Shown in pieces: positions 1 through 7,884 of a stretch of DNA of 41,404 bases (positions within the stretch are counted from its first letter, which is position 1; each line of letters starts with the position of its first letter). The DNA lies in assembly GCA_038249305.1 (NCBI GenBank), contig JBBRWI010000005.1, positions 1-41,404 of the forward strand. Direction: 5' to 3'. The notes under the pieces were generated by a model. That model searched no databases. It worked only from the letters and a program-made list of their open reading frames with translations, and was not told the DNA's origin. The stretch is from Humitalea sp038249305 (GTDB lineage: Bacteria; Pseudomonadota; Alphaproteobacteria; Acetobacterales; Acetobacteraceae). The position numbers and the translations under genes are program-made.

Positions 1-1336
<1,336 letters not shown>

Positions 1337-1339
1337 CCT

Positions 1340-1777
1340 TCAGGTGTCGGACGGGTCCGGCGTGAAGGTCAAGGCAGCGCCATTCATGCAGTAGCGCTGC
1401 CCGGTCGGCGGTGGCCCGTCGGGGAAGACATGCCCCAGGTGACCGCCGCAGTCGGCGCAATGCACTTCGACCCGGGTCATGAACAGCGAGCGGTCGGTGG
1501 TGGTGGCGACCGCGTCTTGCACGGGGTCGAAGAACGACGGCCAGCCGGTGCCGCTTTCGAACTTGGTCTCGGCCGCGAACAGCGGCTTGCCGCAGCCGGC
1601 GCAGGCGAAGGTGCCGGGCCGCTTTTCCGCGTTCAGCGGGCTGCTGCCGGGGCGTTCGGTGCCATGGCCCCGCAGGACGCGGAACGCCTCGGGCGACAAT
1701 GCGGCGCGCCATTCCTCATCGCTGCGTGCGACCGGATAGGCCGCGGTATCGGCTTTCTTCGTGCCAAAGATGGACAT
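1340..1777 (-). CDS. msrB: Peptide-methionine (R)-S-oxide reductase MsrB
   Basis: This 145-residue protein has the usual MsrB length. It reduces the R epimer of methionine sulfoxide in proteins. The two zinc CxxC pairs are visible as CAGCG (about residues 58-62) and CADCG (about 106-110), with the family block FESGTGWPSFFDP between them. The catalytic cysteine lies in RYCMNGAAL near residue 128. HLGHVFPDGPP is also canonical. There is no signal peptide, so the enzyme should be cytoplasmic. The ATG at 1777 is preceded by GGGAG at a 7-base spacing. It sits 12 bases after msrA and 3 bases before glcF, which suggests one minus-strand operon linking oxidative repair with glycolate oxidation, a hydrogen-peroxide-yielding or quinone-linked pathway; that functional link is inference. 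Confidence 0.96.
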   Translation of the reverse strand: MSIFGTKKADTAAYPVARSDEEWRAALSPEAFRVLRGHGTERPGSSPLNAEKRPGTFACAGCGKPLFAAETKFESGTGWPSFFDPVQDAVATTTDRSLFMTRVEVHCADCGGHLGHVFPDGPPPTGQRYCMNGAALTFTPDPSDT

Positions 1778-1789
1778 GTCAGCGCTCCC

Positions 1790-2323
1790 TCAAGCGGCCA
1801 TCAGGTGGGCGTAGCCCTTGCGGGCCTTGGCGACCTTGGGGGCCACGACCGCCATGCAGTAGCCCGACCAGGGGTTGTGGGTGAAGTAATCCTGGTGCTC
1901 GGCCTCGGCCTCCCAGAATTTTTCCACCGGCAGCAACTGCGTCACCACGGAACGTCCCCAAAGGCTCGCGGCCTCGGCCATCGCGGCGCGTGCCTCGGCT
2001 TCCTGCGTCGCGTCATGGAAGAAGATAACGCTGCGATATTGCGGCCCGACGTCGTTGCCCTGGCGGTCCGGGGTGGTCGGGTCATGGATGGTGAAGAACA
2101 CCCGCAGGATGTCGGCATAGGAGACCACGGCGGGGTCGAAGCGCAGTTGCACCACCTCGGCATGGCCGGTCTTCTTGCCGCAGACGGCGTCGTAGGAGGG
2201 ATGGTCCACATGCCCGCCCGCATAGCCGCAGCGGCTTTCGGCCATGCCCTTCATCTTCAGATACACGGCGTCGAGGCACCAGAAACAGCCGCCGCCCAGG
2301 GTTGCCACCTGCATTTCCATCAT
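1790..2323 (-). CDS. msrA: Peptide-methionine (S)-S-oxide reductase MsrA
   Basis: The 177-residue enzyme reduces the S epimer of methionine sulfoxide. The catalytic motif GGCFWC is near the N-terminus (MMEMQVATLGGGCFWCLD), followed by typical MsrA blocks GYAGGHVDHPSYDAVCG, GHAEVVQLRFDP, FFTIHDPTTPDRQGNDVGPQ and QYRSVIFFHD. The C-terminal segment HNPWSGYCMAVVAPKVAKAR is also standard. I chose the ATG at 2323 because AAGGGAG lies 7 bases upstream; a second ATG follows at 2320, and the frame stays open further upstream to 2389 without family similarity. It is the first gene of the apparent msrA-msrB-glcF operon. Two separate reductases rather than an MsrAB fusion, both without signal peptides, point to cytoplasmic repair. 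Confidence 0.96.
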   Translation of the reverse strand: MMEMQVATLGGGCFWCLDAVYLKMKGMAESRCGYAGGHVDHPSYDAVCGKKTGHAEVVQLRFDPAVVSYADILRVFFTIHDPTTPDRQGNDVGPQYRSVIFFHDATQEAEARAAMAEAASLWGRSVVTQLLPVEKFWEAEAEHQDYFTHNPWSGYCMAVVAPKVAKARKGYAHLMAA

Positions 2324-2439
2324 CGGATCACTCCCTTGCTGTCCCTTCATATGGGGCTCTGGCCGGCTTGCGCCAGCACGCCATCCCACATGCTTCGCCG
2401 CCAGGGCCGGCGCGGTTCCGCCGCAATCCCGCAGCCTGG

Positions 2440-3404
2440 TTAGGGCACGAATGCCATGAACAGGAATCCGGCGAAGATCACCAGATGCACCGCCCCTTGC
2501 AGCACCGTCGTTCGTCCGCTGCCAAGCGTCAGCCCGGCGGTGAACAGGGTCAGCACCAGCAGCACGGTCTCAGACGGGCGCAGCCCCAGCACCAGGGGTT
2601 CCCCGAGCCACAACGCGACGACGGCGACCACCGGGATGGTCAGCCCGATACAGGCGATGACCGATCCGAGCGCCAGGTTCAACGCGGTCTGCTACCGGTT
2701 CCGCCGCGCCGCCCTGATCGAGGAAAAGCCTTCCGGCAGCAGCACCAGGGCGGCGATGGCCACACCCACGACCGACACCGGGGCGGCGACAGCGGCGACC
2801 CGGGCCTCGACCACGGCCCGGCTTCGGGCAGGAAATACTCGCGGTGTCTTACGGTCTGTACGAAAAGAAACACGCCATAGAGCGCCAGCGACACAACCGA
2901 CACGAAGACCAGCTGCGCCGTGTTGAACGACGGTCCGGGGGACGATGTGGTGTAGTTCGGCGCCACCAGCGTCAAGGTCGCCATCGCCGCCAGCACGGCC
3001 AGATAGGCGGCGGCGGCGCGGGCCTGGAAGCCCTGTTCCAGGAACCGCGCGCCGCCCAACACCAGCGCCAGGCCGACGATGCCGTTCAGCGCGATCATCA
3101 CCGCGGCGAACACCGAATCGCGGGCCACGGTTTCCTTGCCGCCGCCCAACAACATCGACACGATCAGCCCCACCTCGATCACTGTGACCGCAACGGCCAG
3201 CACCAGGCTGCCATAGGGTTCGCCGACCCGGTGGGCGACGACCTCGGCGTGGTGGACGCCGGCGAAGACCGCGCCGACCAGCGCGGCCCCCATCAGCACC
3301 CCACCGATCCCGAGCGGGTCGGGATGCGCCACGACCAGTGCGAGGGCCACCGCCGGGAAAACCCAGGACCACCAGGGCAGGCCGTGTCGCGTGCTGCCGG
3401 GCAT
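2440..3404 (-). pseudogene. chaA: ChaA-type sodium/calcium:proton antiporter, broken by internal deletion, frameshift and stop
   Basis: Homology to ChaA runs through three pieces. From the ATG at 3404 one frame gives MPGSTRHGLPWWSWVFP, the hallmark HHAEVVAHRVGEPYGSL, and continues to FVQTVRHREYFLPE near 2825. The match then resumes in another frame near 2817 with AVVEARVAAV and LLPEGFSSIRAARRNR, and is interrupted by an in-frame TAG at 2692-2694. After that codon the same frame goes on with QTALNLALGSVIACIGLTIP and ends at 2440. E. coli ChaA has roughly 25-30 more residues at the jump, including a membrane helix, so a short deletion that also shifted the frame is likely. Total length is 965 bases against about 1100 for the family. 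Two independent lesions make a true pseudogene more likely than a single sequencing error. Confidence 0.85.
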
Positions 3405-3511
3405 GCCGCGGTCCCCGAATTGCGTGCGCTTTCGTGGCACAGGTGCCGCCCCGGGCCAATCGGCGCAGGCGGAACTTTCCCGCAGCGCCCGTGTTCGGTT
3501 AGGTTGACTGC

Positions 3512-4273
3512 ATGCCGCATGACGCTGTGACCCCCGACGCCCCTCGTCCGTCCTGGCGCGACGGGTTGCCGCCACCGCCGCCCGGCCCCGCGCCGGAGGC
3601 CCATTTTGCCGGCAGCCAGACGGTGCGCGACATCGCCATCGGCATGGCCGATGGCCTGACCGTGCCCTTCGCCCTGGCCGCGGGGCTTGCCGGGGTGGTC
3701 GCGTCGAACCCGCTGATCATGACGGCGGGTCTGGCGGCGATCGCCGCGGGCGGCGTCGCGACGGGCCTGGGCGCGTATCTGGCGGCGCGCACCGACACCG
3801 ACCACTACGCGGCGGAACGCCGGCGGGAGATGCAGGAAACCTTCGATTGGCCGGATCGCGAACGGTGGGAGGTGTTGGCCATCCTGCATCGCCAGGGGCT
3901 GCGCGGCGACATCTTGGCCGGCGCCACCGATGCGATCTGCGCCGACCGGGAACGCTGGGTCGATTTCATGATGCGCTTCGAACTGGAACTGTCGGAACCC
4001 GAACCCGGCCGGGCGCAGCGTTCGGCGATCGCCATCGGCGGTGCGTATCTGGTGGGCGGGTTGATCCCGCTGTCGCCCTACGTCTTCCTCACCGAGACGT
4101 CGCCGGCGCTGTTGGTATCCTCGGTGATGACGGCCATCGCGCTGACGGTGTTCGGCTGGCTGAAGGCGCGCGCGATGGGGCTGCCCCCCGGCCGCGGGGC
4201 TTTGCACACCCTGGGCATCGGCGGCGCTGTGGCGGCGGTGGCGGTCCTGGTGGCGCGGACGGTGGGCGGCTAG
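3512..4273 (+). CDS. VIT1/CCC1 family iron/manganese transporter-like membrane protein
   Basis: This 253-residue protein has a Pro-rich cytoplasmic N-terminus and then the family's first helix GMADGLTVPFALAAGLAG (about residues 44-61), which corresponds to the NDGL-type motif of VIT/CCC1 transporters. A second helix follows (about 68-92). A charged helical segment HYAAERRREMQETFDWPDRE (about 98-117) sits where the cytosolic metal-binding domain of VIT1 lies. Three more hydrophobic helices end the protein. Known members move ferrous iron or manganese out of the cytoplasm or into compartments in exchange for protons. The ATG at 3512 is separated by 107 bases from the divergent chaA pseudogene. 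The metal specificity cannot be read from the sequence. The stop is followed by a GC-rich hairpin repeat. Confidence 0.85.
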   Translation: MPHDAVTPDAPRPSWRDGLPPPPPGPAPEAHFAGSQTVRDIAIGMADGLTVPFALAAGLAGVVASNPLIMTAGLAAIAAGGVATGLGAYLAARTDTDHYAAERRREMQETFDWPDRERWEVLAILHRQGLRGDILAGATDAICADRERWVDFMMRFELELSEPEPGRAQRSAIAIGGAYLVGGLIPLSPYVFLTETSPALLVSSVMTAIALTVFGWLKARAMGLPPGRGALHTLGIGGAVAAVAVLVARTVGG

Positions 4274-4300
4274 CAGACCGCTGAAAAGCGGGTGTGCCAT

Positions 4301-4325
4301 GCCGTGGAGAGGCCTTCGCCCCCTC
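4301..4325. repeat. GC-rich hairpin repeat, copy 1 (second copy at 27381-27405)
   Basis: This 25-base segment matches 27381-27405 at 22 of 25 positions (common ends CCGTGGAGAG and CCCCCTCC). Both copies form a GGAG...CTCC stem, and both lie shortly downstream of a stop codon (the VIT-like gene here, the M20 hydrolase there). They could act as terminators or be a dispersed intergenic repeat. There is no T-run. Confidence 0.5.
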
Positions 4326-4377
4326 CACACCTCCCCCACCAGGAGCCGCTGCCCGTGGACCGGTAGAGTATTGGCAC

Positions 4378-4440
4378 AATAAAGGGAGGGGCAGGCGACG
4401 CCCATGATTGAGGAGCGACCTTGACGCCCCTCGCTTTATT
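4378..4440. repeat. Inverted repeat with 15-bp arms and 33-base interior
   Basis: The left arm AATAAAGGGAGGGGC (4378-4392) and the reverse complement of the right arm (4426-4440) agree at 14 of 15 positions. The arms start with an AT-rich AATAAAG end that stands out from the GC-rich surroundings. The interior is too long for a typical intrinsic terminator loop. I see no flanking target duplication and no coding content. It may be a small MITE-like remnant or a regulatory dyad. Confidence 0.5.
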
Positions 4441-4601
4441 TTACCAGGTATCGTGGGATCCCCAGGGAACAGGTTGGAGGGCCACGGCCCCTTGGCGGGG
4501 AGAATTTGAGAGGGGCCACGCCCCTTTCAAAGCGCGCCGGGCGTGCATGGCTTTTTCCGCATGGAAGGGCCATTTGCAGGCTGAGGATGGTGGATGAACG
4601 G

Positions 4602-5897
4602 ATGGGTATGTTGTTCGAACTCGCGCTGATCCTGGTGATGGTGCTGCTCAACGGCGCCTTCGCGATGAGCGAGCTTGCCATCGTTTCCGCCCGCCGCGGC
4701 CGGTTGCAGGCGATGGCCCGCCGCGGCAGCGGGGGCGCGGCCGCGGCCTTGCGCCTGGCCGAGGAGCCCCAGCGCTTCCTGCCGACCGTGCAGGTCGGCA
4801 TCACCCTGATCGGCGTGCTGGCCGGGGCTTTCGGCGGCGCGCGGGTCGCCGCGAGCCTGACGCCGCTGCTGGAACCGCTGCTCGGTCAGTATGCGATGGA
4901 AGCGTCGCTGGTCCTGGTCGTGGTCCTGATCACTTTCCTGTCGTTGATCCTGGGCGAGTTGGTGCCCAAGCAACTGGCGCTGCGCGCGCCGGAGCAGATC
5001 GCGGTGCTGGTCGCGCGGCCGATTTCGGCGCTGTCGCGCGGGGCGGCGCCGGTGGTCTGGCTGCTCTCGGTCGCCTCGGCCGCGGTGATGCGGTTGCTGG
5101 GCGCGCATCGTCCGCGCGAAACCCAGGTGACCGAGGAGGAGGTCAAGGCCGTCCTGGCCGAGGGCGCCGAGCATGGCGCGCTCGATCACAGCGAAAAGCA
5201 GATGATCGAACGCCTGCTGCGCCTGGCCGACAAGCCGGTGCGGGCGCTGATGACACCGCGCACCGATGTCGCATGGATCGATCGCACCGCCTCGCCGGCC
5301 GATATCGCCCTGGCGCTGCGCGGGGCGGAACGCACGCGCTTCGTCGTCGCCGACGGGCGGGTGGACAATGTCGTCGGCGTGGTCGCGGCCAAGGATCTGC
5401 TCGACCAATTGCTGGAGGGCGCGCCCCTGTCGCTGGCCCGCGCGCTGCGCCAGCCGGTCGTGCTGCCGGACACGCTATCGGCTTTGGATGCGCTGGAGCG
5501 GCTGCGCGACGACCCGATCGGGCTGGCGCTGGTGATGGATGAATACGGATCCTTCGAGGGCATCGTCACTGCGTCGGACCTGTTGGAAGCCATCGTCGGC
5601 GAGTTGGACGAAACCGAGGCCGCGGCCCAGGGCGTCGCGGTCAAGCGCCACGACGGCAGCCTGCTGCTGGACGGGATGATGCCGTCGGACGAGTTGAAGG
5701 CCAGGCTCGACCTGCCGGACCTGCCGGGAGAGGGCACCTATCACACCGTCGCGGGGCTGATGCTGGCGCTGCTGCGCCGGGTGCCGAAGGAGGGCGACCG
5801 CATCGCCTGGGCCGGCTGGCGGTTCGAGGTCGTGGACATGGACGGGCGCCGCGTGGACAAGGTTCTGGCGGTGCGGGACGACGGGTTGGGCGCGTAG
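4602..5897 (+). CDS. CNNM/HlyC-CorC family membrane protein (DUF21-CBS-CorC_HlyC)
   Basis: The 431-residue protein has the three-part layout of this family. An N-terminal DUF21 membrane domain starts MGMLFELALILVMVLL and includes the NGAFAMSELAIVSARRGRL block and ILGELVPKQLALRAPE. A CBS pair follows, marked by TEEEVKAVLAEGAEHGALDHSE, VRALMTPRTDV and LVMDEYGSFEGIVTASDLLE. The C-terminal CorC_HlyC domain ends with GEGTYHTVAGLML and the RVDKVLAVR tail. Such proteins are linked to magnesium or cobalt export, and the name hemolysin is historical. I prefer the ATG at 4602, with GGTGGA 7 bases upstream, over ATG 4587. It follows the metal transporter-like gene on the same strand but with over 300 bases between, so cotranscription is doubtful. 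Confidence 0.9.
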   Translation: MGMLFELALILVMVLLNGAFAMSELAIVSARRGRLQAMARRGSGGAAAALRLAEEPQRFLPTVQVGITLIGVLAGAFGGARVAASLTPLLEPLLGQYAMEASLVLVVVLITFLSLILGELVPKQLALRAPEQIAVLVARPISALSRGAAPVVWLLSVASAAVMRLLGAHRPRETQVTEEEVKAVLAEGAEHGALDHSEKQMIERLLRLADKPVRALMTPRTDVAWIDRTASPADIALALRGAERTRFVVADGRVDNVVGVVAAKDLLDQLLEGAPLSLARALRQPVVLPDTLSALDALERLRDDPIGLALVMDEYGSFEGIVTASDLLEAIVGELDETEAAAQGVAVKRHDGSLLLDGMMPSDELKARLDLPDLPGEGTYHTVAGLMLALLRRVPKEGDRIAWAGWRFEVVDMDGRRVDKVLAVRDDGLGA

Positions 5898-5949
5898 CGG
5901 TTTTGCGGGCGGTTCAGCCGTTCACACGAATGATGTGCTCCTTCGCGGC

Positions 5950-6273
5950 TCAGATGATCTTGAACCCCACCGCCGTATTGGCGACGTCGCGGACCGCCTT
6001 CAGCGCCGCGTTGATCAGTTTCTGCGCCTCGAAGATCGTCAATTCCGTCATCGCGATGATGACATCGACGCCCGAGTCGACCTGCATCTTCATCAACTGC
6101 TTCGCAACATCGGGGGAGAAGGTGCCGTCCTTGACCCCGATCTCGATCGCCACCAGGCGGGCGGCGACCTGCTTGAGTTCTGGGGCAGCGAACCCGCGCG
6201 CCTTCTCCCACAGCGATTTGCCGGAGGCGGCGGCGGCGTCGGCCATGCTGGTGAACAGGCTGTCGATGTCCAT
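5950..6273 (-). CDS. Small helical protein of unknown function (107 aa)
   Basis: I do not recognise a family. The protein begins MDIDSLFTSMADAAAASGKS and is predicted by eye to be mostly amphipathic helix. It has no signal peptide, no cysteine and a hydrophobic C-terminal part (DVIIAMTELTIFEAQKLINA, then NTAVGFKII). It starts 13 bases after the stop of the lipoprotein gene at 6287-6907 on the same strand, so the two are probably cotranscribed. Codon use has the same GC-rich third positions as its neighbours, which supports real coding. The hydrophobic ending could bind a membrane or a partner; no role is inferred. Confidence 0.7.
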   Translation of the reverse strand: MDIDSLFTSMADAAAASGKSLWEKARGFAAPELKQVAARLVAIEIGVKDGTFSPDVAKQLMKMQVDSGVDVIIAMTELTIFEAQKLINAALKAVRDVANTAVGFKII

Positions 6274-6286
6274 CTGACGTGCTCCG

Positions 6287-6907
6287 CTATTGGCCGCGCT
6301 TGGCTTCCTGCACCACCATGACCGCGCGGATCGATCGCAGCACCGGGTCCACCGCCAGGCCGCGCGGCCCGGTCAGGCCGAGGGCTGCCGAGGCCGCCGG
6401 CGGCGTCCAGAGTGCGGCACAGCCCGGCAGCGGGCCGACCACCGGCGGGCGGCGCGGCGGTGGGGCTGCGGGGTCGAAGAAGCCATCGGCCAGCCCCGGC
6501 ACCCGGCAGGCACCGTCATACAGCGCCCGCAACTGTTCGATCCGCTCGCCCAGGCGGTTGATGCCGAGCGTGCCGCAATCGGTCACCGGCAGTCCCGGGC
6601 CGACGCTTCCTTGCGCGAGCAGGTCCTGGCAGCGCACGGCCCGGGGGTCGAGCGAGGTCGAGATCGTGGCCATGGTCGCGACGCTCGCGGCCCAGGCGTC
6701 GAACAGGTGCTGGTTGTCTTCGTCGCGCGGATCGCCGGCCGGGGTACCGGCGGCGCGGCGCATCATCAGTTCGAAGCCGATCACCTCCTGGTAGAGCGTG
6801 GCGGCGCGGGTCGCGATCTCGGCGTTGTAGGGCGAGACGTAGCGCACGCTGCACGCGGCCAGCAGCCCCGCCGCGAGGAACACCATAAGCAGCGAACGCG
6901 GGCGCAT
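6287..6907 (-). CDS. Putative lipoprotein of unknown function
   Basis: The 206-residue product starts MRPRSLLMVFLAAGLLAACS, a signal peptide with a lipobox LAAC, so Cys19 should be lipidated and the protein held in the outer or inner membrane facing the periplasm. The mature part is largely helical (VSPYNAEIATRAATLYQEVI) with three further cysteines and a Pro-rich stretch near residue 165. I chose ATG 6907 rather than the longer frame from 6982 because only this start gives the lipobox at the normal distance. It is followed within 13 bases by the small helical protein gene. No known family is recognised. Confidence 0.78.
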   Translation of the reverse strand: MRPRSLLMVFLAAGLLAACSVRYVSPYNAEIATRAATLYQEVIGFELMMRRAAGTPAGDPRDEDNQHLFDAWAASVATMATISTSLDPRAVRCQDLLAQGSVGPGLPVTDCGTLGINRLGERIEQLRALYDGACRVPGLADGFFDPAAPPPRRPPVVGPLPGCAALWTPPAASAALGLTGPRGLAVDPVLRSIRAVMVVQEAKRGQ

Positions 6908-6990
6908 GGCGGGGCCTCCGTAGCCCATGCACCCTCGGTCCGGGCCGCGGCCCGTGTCAATGTAATTGCGCCGGGCACGCACGCCCGCGC

Positions 6991-7476
6991 TCAGCCGCGC
7001 CGGACGTTCCAGAACACGTTCACCGACCCGTTCAGCGCGCCCTGGATATCGGTGCGGATCGCGCTGTCGGAAAAGGTCTGGCCAAGCGGGATGGTCGGCA
7101 CCGCCTCCATCGCGCGCTGCTGGGCCGCGAGGAAGCTGGCATTGGCCTCCTCGGCGGAGCCGGCGCCGAGCCAGCGCTGTACCAGGTCTTCGGTGACCGG
7201 ATCATTGAACCAGCCCCACCAGCCGGTATCGCCCAGGCCGCGGGTCGTGGTGTTGGTCGCCGGATTGTCGATCGAGATCGCCTGCCAGCTGGTGCAGGCG
7301 ATGCTCCAGCCGCCGCGCTCCACCGGGTTCTTCGACACGCGGCGCTGCACCACCGTGCCCCAGTCCAGGTCCTGCAGATCGACGTTCATGCCGATCCGGC
7401 GCAGCAGATCGGCCAGCAGCACCCCATGCGCGTTGATCGAGGCGATGTCGGTCGGGTTGATGATCACCACGCCGGT
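6991..7476 (-). pseudogene. 3' remnant of a Dpp/Opp-type (family 5) substrate-binding protein gene
   Basis: The readable part, from GVVIINPTD (about 7476) to NVFWNVRRG, matches the last 160 or so residues of family 5 peptide-binding proteins. Typical blocks are ADLLRRIGMNVDLQDLDWGT, VVQRRVSKNP, ERGGWSIACTSW and IPLGQTFSDSAIRTD. Full-length members have about 500-540 residues with an exported N-terminus; here roughly 370 residues are missing, and upstream of 7476 the same frame reads into unrelated Arg-rich sequence. There is no plausible start or signal peptide. I take it as the surviving end of a deleted transporter operon. The remnant ends 83 bases before the lipoprotein start. Confidence 0.8.
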
Positions 7477-7884
7477 GAGGAATGCGGCTCTGCGCCGTGG
7501 CGCCCGAAGCAGCGGGCCGGATCATGGGCGGGACCCTTGGCGAAGGGCACAGCCATGACGTTGAATGATGATGCCGAAAAAACCAAACCAGATCCGAAGC
7601 GAACAAGGCGTGACCCAAGCGGCGCCACCGGTCTCGTCGGCGGCCGCCGGGCGATCGCGTGTGGCGCTTCATGGTCGGGGCTGCGTCGCGCGAGGGCCTT
7701 GCCGAGAACCAAAATCGACCCCAGCTCCACCATTGGGAACGAGTCCGAGGAAATCCACATTTGAAACCCCCGACCCGCCGCTTGATGTCGAAGCCGCGTT
7801 CCGCCACTGTAGATATGCTGGTTTCGCCCAGGTGGATGATGGCTGAGGCTTTGGAAACTGCGTCCTTCGGCTCCCAGGGCCTGG
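7477..7884. other. Intergenic region upstream of the bacteriophytochrome gene
   Basis: About 400 bases lie between the binding-protein remnant and the phytochrome start. Open frames exist on both strands but none shows a recognisable family or a good ribosome site. The region includes some less GC-rich patches (around 7560-7600 and 7790-7830) and presumably carries the phytochrome promoter. The breakpoint of the deletion that truncated the binding-protein gene lies at its left end. Confidence 0.5.

Larger units (their letters stand above)
4274..4601. other. Intergenic region with hairpin repeat and inverted repeat
   Basis: This 328-base stretch between the VIT-like and CNNM-like genes holds no convincing gene. 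It contains the hairpin repeat at 4301-4325, a long-armed inverted repeat at 4378-4440, and further short GC-rich dyads such as GGGCCACGGCCCC (about 4479-4491) and GGGGCCACGCCCC (about 4512-4524). An open frame joins the following gene from about 4506, but it shows no family similarity before 4602. Confidence 0.6.

Noticed and set aside
4378..4440. Intrinsic terminator for the VIT-like gene
   Set aside because: The 33-base interior is too long and no T-run follows on the plus strand; kept only as an inverted repeat.
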